Part shown: piece by piece, positions 54,004 to 62,781 of the stretch
Position numbering within the stretch: position 1 is the stretch's first letter
Layout of the letters: the number at the start of each line of letters is the position of its first letter
NCBI GenBank assembly: GCA_964598885.1
Contig: CAZRES010000005.1
Coordinates: 1 to 64,000 of the forward strand
Origin: SURF-33 sp964598885
GTDB taxonomy: Bacteria; Desulfobacterota; Desulfobacteria; Desulfobacterales; Desulfosalsimonadaceae
Length of the DNA: 64,000 nucleotides
Direction: 5' to 3'
Position numbers and translations under genes: made by a program
Notes under the pieces: model-generated
Seen by the model: only the letters and a program-made list of their open reading frames with translations
What the model was told of the DNA's origin: nothing
The model's database searches: none

Positions 54004-55081
54004 AGCGGTTTACCGAAAACTGGCCGATGTGTTGCATACGCTCCCCAACGGATTTCCCGCAACCGATGACGGCTTGGAAATTCGGCTCCTCAAGAAAATT
54101 TTTTCCCCCGAAGAAGCGGCGTTTTTCGGCGAGTTGAAACTGAAATTTGAAACCCCCGGGCAGATCGCCGAACGCATCAAAAGACCTGTTGCGGAGGTGT
54201 CGGAAATTCTGGCGGTCATGGCGGAAAAAGGTCAGATTTTCGGCGTCGACCTCGGCGAGGTGCAACTTTATAAAATGATGCCTTGGGCTTTCGGTATTTA
54301 TGAGCTTCAGCTTCCGCGCATGGATCGCGAGCTGGCGGAAATGTGCGAGGAATACAATCCGGTGTTTGGTGAGCAGTTTTTCTCCCATAAGCCCCAGCTC
54401 ATGCAGGTGATTCCGATTGAATCGGAAATTTCGGGCAAACATGAAGCCTTGCCCTATGAACGGGTCTCCACGATCATCGAAAACAGCCAGTCTTTTATGT
54501 ATTTCGACTGTATCTGCAAAAAGGAAAAGGACCTGCTGGATCATCCGTGTACCAAACCGGTTCAGGTCTGCATGGCATTTGCACCCATTCCGGGGCTTTT
54601 CGACAATCATCCTTTTGGGAAAACCATCACCCGAAAGGAAGCTTATGAGGTGATCAAAAGGACCGAAAAAGCCGGCCTGGTTCACCTGACATGGAATGTG
54701 CAGAATGGGCATTATTTTATCTGCAACTGCTGCGGCTGCTGCTGCGGCATCCTAAGAGGCATCAATGAGCTTGGCATTGACGCCTCCAGCGTGATCAACG
54801 CCAGTTATTATGCTCTCATTGATCCGGAGGTCTGCACGGGCTGCGGCGTATGCGCGGACGAGCGGTGCCAGGTGCATGCCATTGTCGATGCCGGTGATAT
54901 CTATGAGGTGAAAGCGGAAAAATGTATTGGTTGCGGTCTTTGCGTGACGACCTGCCCGGTCGATGCCGTCTCTTTGCTACGCAAGGATCCGGGAAAAATC
55001 GATGTTCCGCCCGCCGATGAAATGGAGTGGTATGACCAGCGCGCCAGAAGGCGGGGTATGGATATCAGCGCGTTCAAATAA
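53996..55081 (+). CDS. 4Fe-4S ferredoxin-type protein with extra Cys-rich motif
   Basis: A 361-residue soluble protein. Residues 1-230 have a winged-helix-like opening (TPGQIAERIKRPVAEVSEILAVM) and a Cys pair (YFDCICKKEKDLLDHPC). A rare Cys-rich stretch CNCCGCCCG starts at residue 243. Two 4Fe-4S sites end the protein (CTGCGVCADERC and CIGCGLCVTTCP). It probably relays electrons and may respond to redox state; similar proteins are common in sulfate-reducing bacteria, with unknown partners. It overlaps the phosphodiester glycosidase gene by eight bases. Confidence 0.87.
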   Translation: MSEAVYRKLADVLHTLPNGFPATDDGLEIRLLKKIFSPEEAAFFGELKLKFETPGQIAERIKRPVAEVSEILAVMAEKGQIFGVDLGEVQLYKMMPWAFGIYELQLPRMDRELAEMCEEYNPVFGEQFFSHKPQLMQVIPIESEISGKHEALPYERVSTIIENSQSFMYFDCICKKEKDLLDHPCTKPVQVCMAFAPIPGLFDNHPFGKTITRKEAYEVIKRTEKAGLVHLTWNVQNGHYFICNCCGCCCGILRGINELGIDASSVINASYYALIDPEVCTGCGVCADERCQVHAIVDAGDIYEVKAEKCIGCGLCVTTCPVDAVSLLRKDPGKIDVPPADEMEWYDQRARRRGMDISAFK

Positions 55082-55093
55082 GATACTGTTTAG

Positions 55094-55882
55094 TTACGTC
55101 TGGGATGCAATCTGCCCGGATTCGATCAATTTGCCCAACCCCGTGGAAAGTTTCATGGAGCCGGCTTCGCTGAGTTTTTGGGGCGGGCTGCCGGAAAGAA
55201 AGTCAAAGGTACTTTCATCGATAAACAGGGCGGGGTTTTTACGACATAAAAAATAGAGAAACCCCCGAAACGCTGCCGTGGGGCTGGCATTTTCATTGAG
55301 GGAAAAATCCGTGTACCGGATGTTGGAGGCCTCGCAGACGAACGGTTGCTTCACCGAATGAATAAACATCATGAGTTTATTGACGTCGACGGCGTCGTCG
55401 TTTTGATTGTAGACCGCTATGGCAAATACACGATTGAAAGGGATTTCAGCGTCTTCTTCCCCGGCAAACCTCAGTCCGGTTGACGTGCCGGAAATCTTGG
55501 GGATCACCCGGGGGGCATAGTCAGCTTCTTTTTTATTGAGCATGGGAATAGTAATGACTCTGGGACCTTCCTGCCGCGGTTTTTCTTCATCGGCGGGATG
55601 AGGCTGCGCTGCTTGGGGAGTTGCAGATGGACCAGAAGACGGTGGGGGCTGGGCAGACACAATACGGCATACGGCACCGGTTTGTTTCAGGGCCGCGGCA
55701 TATTTTTGAGCAGTGGCGGCATCCACATTTTTTTTAATCACCGATTTTTTTTTAGCAAACAGGGGCTCAATAGCTTCCGCCGATGTCTTAAATAAAGCGG
55801 CCATGCGCTGCTTGACCAATTCTGCAGATTGTCCTTCGGCAATTTCGCCTGAAAAAACAACGTGATATCTTTTTTCTGTCAT
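55094..55882 (-). CDS. Unknown protein with N-terminal alpha/beta sensor-like domain
   Basis: A 262-residue protein of no named family. Residues 1-70 (RYHVVFSGEIAEGQSAELVK, AAALKQTGAVCRIVS) resemble the small alpha/beta domain often found at the start of proteobacterial modular proteins. A proline-rich linker (PPPSSGPSATPQAAQPHP) follows, then a mixed domain (FNRVFAIAVYNQNDDAVDVNKLMMFIHSVKQPFVCEASNIRYTDF in two blocks). No signal peptide or helix is seen. AGGGGG upstream supports the ATG at 55882; a longer frame to 55909 is less likely. It is convergent with the Fe-S gene. Confidence 0.7.
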   Translation of the reverse strand: MTEKRYHVVFSGEIAEGQSAELVKQRMAALFKTSAEAIEPLFAKKKSVIKKNVDAATAQKYAAALKQTGAVCRIVSAQPPPSSGPSATPQAAQPHPADEEKPRQEGPRVITIPMLNKKEADYAPRVIPKISGTSTGLRFAGEEDAEIPFNRVFAIAVYNQNDDAVDVNKLMMFIHSVKQPFVCEASNIRYTDFSLNENASPTAAFRGFLYFLCRKNPALFIDESTFDFLSGSPPQKLSEAGSMKLSTGLGKLIESGQIASQT

Positions 55883-56489
55883 GCCGACCCCCTGACATTG
55901 AAGATGCATACAAATTTTATTGAAATCTCACAATAAGGGAAAACCGAATATGAAGTCAAGCATTAAGTCCGGAGCAAAGAGCCTGTAAATTCAAATCATT
56001 CGAAATTGAAAGAACGTGCGGAAAAATTGTCCGGCAGTCATCTTGACACCAATGAAAAGAGACTTATTTTTCCTGTTATAAGCGAGTTCAATGCTTTTTG
56101 ATATAACCATTTTGATTTGTAAGAATTTTTAGAAAAATTACATTGATCGTTATATTATGGCAGCGATGAAACTGAATTTGTTCCTTTCCGGCGTCCATCC
56201 GGTGATTCGCCGCGGTGAAAACCGTTTCTTGCGGGATGCCTTCCGCCAGCCCTTGTCTCCCGCGCCTGGCGGTTATCTGTATTATTTCTTTTTTAGTTAC
56301 GATAAGGATCATCCGGTGCCGCGATAGCGGTACGGGATATTTGAGGATTCTTCAGGTATGATTCAGTGGCCGGATGGCCCGGCGGCGGATTTTTTGAATC
56401 AACCAGAGGTGTGTTGAATTCGGCATTGACCAATAAATAAAATGTCGGATTTGGGTTAACATTAGAAAGTCGAAAGGAAATCAGAAGCG
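55883..56489. other. 607-base intergenic region upstream of groES
   Basis: No recognisable gene. A 56-codon frame (56157-56327, plus strand) and a 74-codon frame on the minus strand (56088-56312) are open but lack ribosome sites and family likeness. I searched by eye for the CIRCE heat-shock repeat (TTAGCACTC/GAGTGCTAA) and did not find it, so control of groESL is probably by a sigma factor rather than HrcA-CIRCE. AT-rich blocks at 55920-55960 and 56090-56155 may contain other promoters. Confidence 0.4.
56414..56443 (+). promoter_or_regulatory. Possible groESL promoter
   Basis: TTGAAT (56414-56419), 18 bases, TAAAAT (56438-56443). The start of groES is about 45 bases downstream. The -35 resembles both sigma-70 and, loosely, sigma-32 (CTTGAA-like), but the -10 lacks the CCCC of a heat-shock promoter. 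Tentative. Confidence 0.4.
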
Positions 56490-56780
56490 ATGAAAATCAG
56501 ACCACTTAACGACAGGATCTTGGTAAAGCGCGTTGAAGAGGAAACCGTGACCAAGGGCGGACTTATTATTCCGGATACCGCCAGGGAAAAACCCCAGCGC
56601 GGCGAGGTAATGGCCGCAGGACCCGGAAAAATGAGTGAGGATGGCAAACGGAACCCGCCGGAAGTCAAGGCCGGCGATATTGTGTTGTTTGCCAAATACG
56701 CGGGTACCGAAATCAAGATTGATGGAATGGAACATGTCTTTATGCGGGAAGACGACATACTCGGAGTGATCAGCAAATAA
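56490..56780 (+). CDS. groES: Co-chaperonin GroES
   Basis: A 96-residue GroES: KIRPLNDRILVKRVEEE, the mobile loop TVTKGGLIIPDTAREKPQRGEV, GDIVLFAKYAGTEIKIDG and the end EDDILGVISK. Seven copies cap the GroEL ring. GAAAGGAAATCAGAAGCG upstream provides the ribosome site. groEL begins 17 bases later. Confidence 0.98.
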   Translation: MKIRPLNDRILVKRVEEETVTKGGLIIPDTAREKPQRGEVMAAGPGKMSEDGKRNPPEVKAGDIVLFAKYAGTEIKIDGMEHVFMREDDILGVISK

Positions 56781-56797
56781 TGAAGGAGAATTAAGCC

Positions 56798-58426
56798 ATG
56801 AGTGCGAAAATGATCATCTATGGAGCAAAAGCCAGGGAGCAGATGCTCAAGGGAGTTAATACGCTGGCCAATGCCGTGAAAGTGACCATGGGTCCCAGGG
56901 GAAACAATGTGGTCCTGGAAAAGTCGTTCGGATCCCCCACGGTGACCAAGGACGGTGTTACCGTTGCCAAAGAAATTGAAGTCAAAGGCAAGTTTGAAAA
57001 TATGGGCGCTCAGATGGTGCGTGAAGTCGCCTCTAAAACAAGCGATGTTGCCGGAGACGGCACCACCACGGCGACCGTTCTGGCCCAGGCCATTTATAAC
57101 GAGGGCCAGAAGCTGGTGGCTGCGGGAATCAATCCCATGGCTCTGAAACGCGGTATCGATAAAGGCGTGGTCGCTGTCGTCGATGAGCTGAAGAAACTGT
57201 CCACGCCGATCAAGGACAAAAAAGAAATCGAGCAGGTCGGCACCATTGCCGCCAACAGCGATGATACGGTGGGCAAGATCATCTCCGACGCCATGGACAA
57301 GGTGGGCAAAGAAGGGGTGATCACGGTGGAAGAGGCCAAAAGCATGGAAACCAACCTGGAAGTGGTCGAAGGCATGCAGTTCGACCGGGGCTATATTTCG
57401 CCGTACTTCGTCACCAATGCCGAAAAGATGGAGGCCGTCCTGGAGGATCCCTTCATCCTGATTCATGAAAAGAAGATTTCCGCCATGAAAGACCTGGTCC
57501 CCCTGCTCGAGGCGGTGGCCCGCTCCGGCAAGCCCCTGCTGATTTTAGCCGAGGACATCGAAGGCGAAGCTCTGGCAACCCTCATCGTCAACAAGCTGCG
57601 CGGCACCCTGCATGTGGCCGCGGTCAAGGCCCCCGGTTTCGGCGACCGCCGCAAAGCCATGCTCCAGGACATCGCCGTATTGACCGGCGGCCAGGTGGTC
57701 TCCGAGGAACTGGGCGTCAAACTGGAGAATATCACCATCAACGATCTGGGCCGCTGCAAAACCGTCAAGATCGACAAGGATGCCACCACCGTCGTGGACG
57801 GCGGCGGCACCAAGGCGGCCATCGAGGGCCGCGTCAAACAGATCCGCGCCCAGGTCGAAGAAACGACCTCCGACTATGATCGCGAGAAGCTCCAGGAACG
57901 CCTGGCCAAACTCATCGGCGGCGTGGCCGTCATCAACATCGGGGCCGCCACGGAGACCGAAATGAAGGAGAAGAAAGCGCGGGTCGAAGACGCCTTGAAC
58001 GCCACCCGCGCCGCGGTCGAAGAGGGCATCGTGCCCGGCGGCGGCGTGGCGCTGGTGCGCTGCCTGGCGGCCCTCGAGAAGATTTCGGTCGAGGGCGAAG
58101 AAAAAAACGGCATCGCCATCCTGAAACGGGCCCTCTGCGCGCCCTTGAAGCAGATTGCGGCCAATGGCGATTACGACGGTTCGATCGTTCTCAACAAGGT
58201 GCTGGAAGGCAAGGATGACTATGGCTTCAATGCCCAGACCGGAACCTACGAAAATCTTATGGCGGCCGGGGTGCTGGACCCCACCAAGGTGGTGCGCTTT
58301 GCCCTTCAAAACGCCGCTTCGGTGGCCGGGTTGATGCTGACCACCGAGGCCCTGCTGACCGAAAAGCCTGAAAAGAAAACGGCGTCCGCCATGCCGTCCG
58401 GCGACTTCGAAGACGATATGTATTAA
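56798..58426 (+). CDS. groEL: Chaperonin GroEL
   Basis: A 542-residue GroEL, full length, with the ATP-binding GDGTTTATVLAQAI, NPMALKRGIDKGV, the GFGDRRKAMLQDIAVLTGG block and EEGIVPGGGVALVR. The usual C-terminal GGM repeats are absent; it ends SAMPSGDFEDDMY. The first part of the gene shares the codon habits of the upstream genes; from roughly 57200-57550 on, third positions become GC-richer and arginine is nearly always CGC, as in the genes that follow. This may be a recombination or assembly join. AAGGAGAATTAA precedes the ATG. Confidence 0.98.
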   Translation: MSAKMIIYGAKAREQMLKGVNTLANAVKVTMGPRGNNVVLEKSFGSPTVTKDGVTVAKEIEVKGKFENMGAQMVREVASKTSDVAGDGTTTATVLAQAIYNEGQKLVAAGINPMALKRGIDKGVVAVVDELKKLSTPIKDKKEIEQVGTIAANSDDTVGKIISDAMDKVGKEGVITVEEAKSMETNLEVVEGMQFDRGYISPYFVTNAEKMEAVLEDPFILIHEKKISAMKDLVPLLEAVARSGKPLLILAEDIEGEALATLIVNKLRGTLHVAAVKAPGFGDRRKAMLQDIAVLTGGQVVSEELGVKLENITINDLGRCKTVKIDKDATTVVDGGGTKAAIEGRVKQIRAQVEETTSDYDREKLQERLAKLIGGVAVINIGAATETEMKEKKARVEDALNATRAAVEEGIVPGGGVALVRCLAALEKISVEGEEKNGIAILKRALCAPLKQIAANGDYDGSIVLNKVLEGKDDYGFNAQTGTYENLMAAGVLDPTKVVRFALQNAASVAGLMLTTEALLTEKPEKKTASAMPSGDFEDDMY

Positions 58427-58636
58427 ACGGAATATTCAATTGAGGTCAAAATGGTTCGATTATTTGTAAATAAACGATTTTCCAAAGAACACCCTATCCT
58501 TTTGCGATAATTCGATTCACATCAAAGTATTTTTTTGTTGCCAAGAGACTTGAATTTTGTATATATGATCGCTATCATTGATTGTTCACTCAAACTTCAT
58601 TTCTAAAAATCATCCTTCATATAGTTTGTCGACGAA

Positions 58637-58677
58637 GCATCATATATGCATCATAAAAATTTAGTGTGCGATGCATA
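58637..58677. promoter_or_regulatory. Repeat cluster upstream of the MarR gene, candidate operator
   Basis: GCATCAT occurs twice, 11 bases apart (58637-58643 and 58648-58654). TATGCATC (58645-58652) is the inverted copy of GATGCATA (58670-58677), with 17 bases between. They lie 35-75 bases before the MarR start in an AT-rich, gene-free region (58427-58711), a good location for autoregulation. Confidence 0.5.
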
Positions 58678-58711
58678 CTTAAGAAATAAATCATTAGGAT
58701 GCTAAGCAATT

Positions 58712-59257
58712 ATGGCCGAACCCAGCATATCGACATCCGTCTCCGAGCGCAGTGTCAGCGACAGTGTTTTAATTGCGTTGCGCAAAATTATCCAGGCCAT
58801 CGAAATGAATTCCAAGAAGCTCGTCAAGCGGGTGGGCCTCACCGGTCCCCAACTGGTTATCCTGCAGGAAATCGCCCGTACCGGAGAACTCACGGCAGGG
58901 GAAATCGCGCGTGCCGTGAGTGTCAGCCAGGCCACGGTGACCGGCATCCTGGAGCGCATGGAAAAACGCGGCCTGCTCGCCCGCAAGCGCAGTGAGCGCG
59001 ACAAGCGCCGCATCATGGTGAGCATCACCGCATCCGGCCGACAGATCCTGGACGAAGCCCCGCCTCTCATGCAGGAAGCTTTCGTGGAACGCTTCTCCAG
59101 CCTTCAGGAGTGGGAGCAGACCATGATTCTGAGCGCCCTTCAGCGACTGGTGTCCATCATGGATGCCAAAACCATCCAGGCCGGGCCCTTTTTGTCGACC
59201 ACCCCGCTCGACAGTCGAGCCCCTAAAGCAGACAGCGGCCGTCGGCCGTCCCTATGA
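58712..59257 (+). CDS. MarR family regulator beside glycine betaine transporter
   Basis: A 181-residue winged-helix protein. The MarR DNA-binding part is LTGPQLVILQEIARTGELTAGEIARAVSVSQATVTGILERMEKRGLLARKRSERDKRRIMVSITASGRQIL (two overlapping blocks described here in pieces of the domain at about 43-112). The N-terminus (SERSVSDSVLIALRKIIQ) resembles EctR/CosR-type regulators, which in other bacteria repress compatible-solute genes. It precedes proVWX by 47 bases on the same strand, so it probably controls them and itself through the upstream repeats. The Shine-Dalgarno is weak. Confidence 0.85.
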   Translation: MAEPSISTSVSERSVSDSVLIALRKIIQAIEMNSKKLVKRVGLTGPQLVILQEIARTGELTAGEIARAVSVSQATVTGILERMEKRGLLARKRSERDKRRIMVSITASGRQILDEAPPLMQEAFVERFSSLQEWEQTMILSALQRLVSIMDAKTIQAGPFLSTTPLDSRAPKADSGRRPSL

Positions 59258-59304
59258 AGGCAAAGCGCGCCTGAACAACTTCCAAACAGCAGAGGTGGAT
59301 ATCC

Positions 59305-60538
59305 GTGGATAAGATCGTTGTAGAAAACCTGTTCAAAATTTTCGGCGACAACCCCAAGAAAGCCCTGCAGCTTCTCAAGGAAGGCCACAACAAGGAGTCC
59401 GTGCACGACAAGACCGGGATGACCGTGGGTGTCGACAATGCCAGCTTTGCCATCGAGGCCGGCGAAGTTTTCGTCATCATGGGCCTGTCCGGATCCGGCA
59501 AATCCACCATCGTGCGCATGCTCAACCGGCTCATCGAACCCACCGCCGGCAAAGTGGTCGTGGACGGCGAGGATGTCACCAAGATGAGCTACGACGAGCT
59601 GGTCAAATTCCGCCTTAGAAACATGAGCATGGTCTTCCAGTCCTTTGCCCTCATGCCCCATCTGACCGTCCTCGAAAACGCGGCTTTCGGGCTGGACCTG
59701 GCCAAAACCGACAAGGAGAAGCGCAAGAAGCGCGCCATGGAAGCCCTGGATCAGGTGGGGCTGGCCGGCTGGGAAAACTCCTATCCCAAGGAGCTCAGCG
59801 GCGGCATGCAGCAGCGGGTGGGGTTGGCCCGCGGCCTGGCCGTGGACCCCGACATCCTGCTCATGGACGAGGCCTTCTCCGCGCTCGATCCCCTGATCCG
59901 GACGGAAATGCAGGACGAGCTGCTCAAGCTCCAGGAGGAGGACCAGCGCACGATCGTCTTTATCTCCCACGATTTGGACGAAGCCCTGCGCATCGGCGAC
60001 CGCATCGCCATCATGGAAGGCGGGCGCGTGGTCCAGGTCGGCCCCCCGGAGGAAATTCTCCAGAACCCGGCCGACGACTATGTGCGGGCCTTTTTCAGGG
60101 GGGTGGACCCCACCAATGTCATCTCGGCCGGCGACATCGTGCGCGACACCCATCCCACGGTCGTAGTCCGCAAAAAGGGCAGTCTGCGCACCTGCCACGA
60201 ACTGCTGAGCAGCAGCGAGCGCGATCATTTGTACGTACTGGACCCCAAGCACCGCTTTCTCGGCATCGTTTCTTCGAATTCCCTGCGCGAAGCCCTGGAA
60301 AGCGGCAAACCCGACAACCCGGTCAACCAGGCCTTCCTGGAAAACGCGGTGGCCGTCAAGATGTCCGATTCCATGCAGGATATCCTCCCCCAGGTGGCTT
60401 CCNNNNNNNNNNAGCTCCTGGCCCATTCCGGTCGTCGACGACCAGAATGTCTACAAGGGGGTGGTGTCCAAAAACCGGTTCCTGCGGACGCTGCACCGCA
60501 CCGAAGAGCAATTGGAGACGCAGGCCCAAGCACACTAA
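59305..60538 (+). CDS. proV: Glycine betaine/proline ABC transporter ATP-binding protein (contains assembly gap)
   Basis: ProV, about 410 residues. Walker A GLSGSGKST, Q-loop VFQSFALMPH, signature LSGGMQQRVGLARGLA, Walker B ILLMDEAFSALDP and the switch His in VFISHDLDEALRIG. Two CBS-like segments end it. Ten N (60403-60412) interrupt the gene. The reading frame before the gap (from the GTG at 59305) and the clear ProV continuation after it (SSWPIPVVDDQNVYKGVVSKNRFLRTL, stop 60536-60538) are out of register by one base, so the gap length is nominal. Joining the two sides with no missing bases restores the frame and aligns with other ProV proteins. It powers ProW. Confidence 0.93.
60403..60412. 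other. Assembly gap (10 N)
   Basis: Ten undetermined bases inside proV. The real length must be a multiple of three; alignment of VAS before with SSWPIPVV after, against ProV VGQAPCAVPVV, suggests that few or no bases are missing. Any frame drawn straight through the gap is an artefact. Confidence 0.95.
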
Positions 60539-60611
60539 TCGACGGTGGGCGCCCCCTGCCGGCAGCTACCAATAGAGGGCCGGACGCAATGTCCGGCCGC
60601 GGAGAAGGACT

Positions 60612-61442
60612 ATGTTTGAATATAAGGTTATCCCCCTCGATGTATGGGTTTCGCAATTTGTCGACTGGCTGGTGGACAACTACCGTGATGTCTTTCAGGC
60701 CTTGAAGTGGCCGGTGGAACAAACCCTGAACGGGCTCGACGCCGGCCTGAACGCCCTTTCGCCGATCATCGTGATCGCCCTGCTGGCCATCGCCGCCTGG
60801 CGCTTTTCCGGCAAGGGCCTGGCCGTCTTTACGGTGATCACCCTGGTCTTTACCGGACTGCTCGGACTTTGGCAGGAAACCATGACGACCCTGGCCATGG
60901 TGCTCTCGTCGGTCATCTTCTGCTGCATCGTGGGGGTGCCGCTGGGTATCTGGAGCGGCCGCAGCGACGGCTTCGAGACCACGATCCGCCCCGTGCTGGA
61001 TGCCATGCAGACCACCCCGGCGTTTGTCTACCTGGTGCCCATCGTCATGCTCTTTTCGGTGGGCAACGTGGCAGGGGTCCTGGCGACCATTATCTTCGCC
61101 CTGCCGCCCATCATCCGCCTCACGAGCCTGGGCATCCGTCAGGTGCATCCCGAATTGGTCGAGGCCGCCCAGGCGTTCGGCGCCACCAATCGCCAGGTGC
61201 TGTTCCGCGTCCAGGTGCCCCTGGCCATGCCCACGATCCTGGCCGGCTTGAACCAGACCATCATGATGGCCTTGTCCATGGTCGTCATCGCGGCCCTCAT
61301 CGGCGCCGGGGGCCTGGGCTCCCCGGTCATCCTGGGGTTGAACACGCTGGACATCGGCCGCGCCGTGATCGGCGGGCTGAGCATCGTCCTGATGGCCATC
61401 GTGCTCGACCGGATTACCCAGTCGATGGCGCAGAAGAAATAG
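60612..61442 (+). CDS. proW: Glycine betaine/proline ABC transporter permease
   Basis: A 276-residue inner-membrane permease with several helices (ALSPIIVIALLAIAAWRF, LAMVLSSVIFCCIVGVPLGIW, VVIAALIGAGGLGSPVILGL) and the EAA loop EAAQAFGATNRQVLFRVQVPLAMP that contacts the ATPase. AGAAGGACT precedes the ATG. It lies 73 bases after proV and 57 before proX in one operon. Shorter than enteric ProW because the long N-terminal periplasmic tail is reduced. Confidence 0.95.
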   Translation: MFEYKVIPLDVWVSQFVDWLVDNYRDVFQALKWPVEQTLNGLDAGLNALSPIIVIALLAIAAWRFSGKGLAVFTVITLVFTGLLGLWQETMTTLAMVLSSVIFCCIVGVPLGIWSGRSDGFETTIRPVLDAMQTTPAFVYLVPIVMLFSVGNVAGVLATIIFALPPIIRLTSLGIRQVHPELVEAAQAFGATNRQVLFRVQVPLAMPTILAGLNQTIMMALSMVVIAALIGAGGLGSPVILGLNTLDIGRAVIGGLSIVLMAIVLDRITQSMAQKK

Positions 61443-61499
61443 AACGGCAAAGACGTGTGATGCATTCATGAACAACACAACGCAAAGAAGGAGGTTTTA

Positions 61500-62534
61500 A
61501 TGAAACGATTGAGTCTATTGATGATCATGAGCGCAGTTTGTCTCTCACTGGCGGCCATTCCCGTGTCCGCGGACGACATGAAACCGGGCAAAGGGGTTAC
61601 GCTTAAACCCGCCCGCGCCACCTGGAACACCGGCTTCTTCCAGGAGGCCCTCGTGCGTCGGGCCCTCGAGGAATTGGGCTACGAGGTCAAAATGCCCAAA
61701 GACCTGCAGAACCCGATTGCCTATAAATCCATCGCATTAGGAGATGTTGATTATTGGACCAACGGCTGGTTCCCCATGCACAACGCCCAACTTCCGAAAA
61801 ATTTCGAGGAAGATGCCGGCATGTACGGCTATGTGGCCAAGGCCGGCGGCCTGGGGGGCTACCTCGTATCCAAACGCGATGTCGAAAAATTCGGTATCAC
61901 CTCCCTGGACGACTTCAAGCGCCCCGAGGTCAAAAAGGCCTTTGACATGAATGGCGACGGCAAGGCCGACCTGACCGCCTGCCCGCCGGGCTGGGGCTGC
62001 GAAAAGGTGATCGCCCATCATCTGGACGCCTATGACCTCAGGGACCACATCAACCCCGTCAAGGCTTCGTACGAAGCCGGCATGGCGTCGGCAATCGGCA
62101 ATTACAAGAGCGGGGGCCCGGTGTTCTTCTATACCTGGACCCCCAACTGGACCGTCTACAAACTGAAGCCGGGCGAGGATGTGATGTGGATCAATGTGCC
62201 CGAAATCATCCCCAGTGACGCCCAGAAAGGCTCCGAAGAGCTCATGACGGTCAGCGGCGTGGCCGGCTCGGTCAGCGATCCGCTCAAAATGGGCTTTGTG
62301 GCCAACGACATCCGCATCGTGGCCAACAAGGAATTCGCCGAGAGCAATCCGGCCGCCAGGAAGTTCTTCGAGTTGTTCACGCTGCCCCTGGAGGACATCA
62401 ACGCCCAGAACACCCGCATGAACGAAGGGGAAAAGTCCGAGCAGGACATCGCCAAGCATGTGGACGAGTGGATTGCCGACAACACGGAGACGTGGAACGG
62501 TTGGCTGGAGGAGGCCCGCAAAGCCGCCAAGTAG
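61500..62534 (+). CDS. proX: Glycine betaine-binding periplasmic protein
   Basis: A 344-residue substrate-binding protein. Signal peptide SLLMIMSAVCLSLAAIPVSA, then ARATWNTGFFQEALVRRALEELGYEV, DYWTNGWFPMHN, FDMNGDGKADLTACPPGWGCEKVI and GPVFFYTWTPNWTVYKLKPGEDV. The Trp residues in these blocks correspond to the aromatic box that holds the betaine ammonium group in ProX. AAGGAGG precedes the ATG. The operon ends at a strong terminator. Confidence 0.96.
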   Translation: MKRLSLLMIMSAVCLSLAAIPVSADDMKPGKGVTLKPARATWNTGFFQEALVRRALEELGYEVKMPKDLQNPIAYKSIALGDVDYWTNGWFPMHNAQLPKNFEEDAGMYGYVAKAGGLGGYLVSKRDVEKFGITSLDDFKRPEVKKAFDMNGDGKADLTACPPGWGCEKVIAHHLDAYDLRDHINPVKASYEAGMASAIGNYKSGGPVFFYTWTPNWTVYKLKPGEDVMWINVPEIIPSDAQKGSEELMTVSGVAGSVSDPLKMGFVANDIRIVANKEFAESNPAARKFFELFTLPLEDINAQNTRMNEGEKSEQDIAKHVDEWIADNTETWNGWLEEARKAAK

Positions 62535-62562
62535 TTCTTCAGTGAGCTGTTTAAGCTGAAAC

Positions 62563-62606
62563 AAAGCGCCCGAAGCTTATGCCTTGCTGCTTCGGGCGCT
62601 TTTACA
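62563..62606 (+). terminator. Rho-independent terminator of proVWX
   Basis: AAAGCGCCCGAAGC pairs perfectly with GCTTCGGGCGCTTT (14-base stem, 12-base loop), followed by T-rich sequence. It lies 28 bases after the proX stop and separates the osmolyte operon from the sensor gene downstream. Confidence 0.92.
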
Positions 62607-62781
62607 TTCTTTTTTCGCCACCCGCCGCTCGCACCCAGCGCAGCCGAAACGATCCTGCCCCAACACATATTGACAATAGTTTCGGATATTTGTTATAAGA
62701 AGGACATCCGATGAGTCGGCGGCCTGGGCCGGATGAGGTCCGCGGCCGGCTGCGACCCGGCCTTCCCGGGAGGGCGACGGC

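Noticed and set aside
56157..56327. 56-codon frame upstream of groES
   Set aside because: No ribosome site, no domain, and it lies in poorly conserved-looking intergenic DNA.
55883..56489. CIRCE heat-shock operator before groES
   Set aside because: The inverted repeat TTAGCACTC/GAGTGCTAA is not present by eye.
59305..60705. Continuous frame from proV through the N run into the proW region
   Set aside because: After the gap this frame no longer resembles ProV; the true continuation is in another frame that ends at 60538.
60225..61478. 417-codon minus-strand frame across proV and proW
   Set aside because: Antisense of the transporter genes; rich in His, Asp and Gln as expected for shadow frames, and it runs through the N gap.
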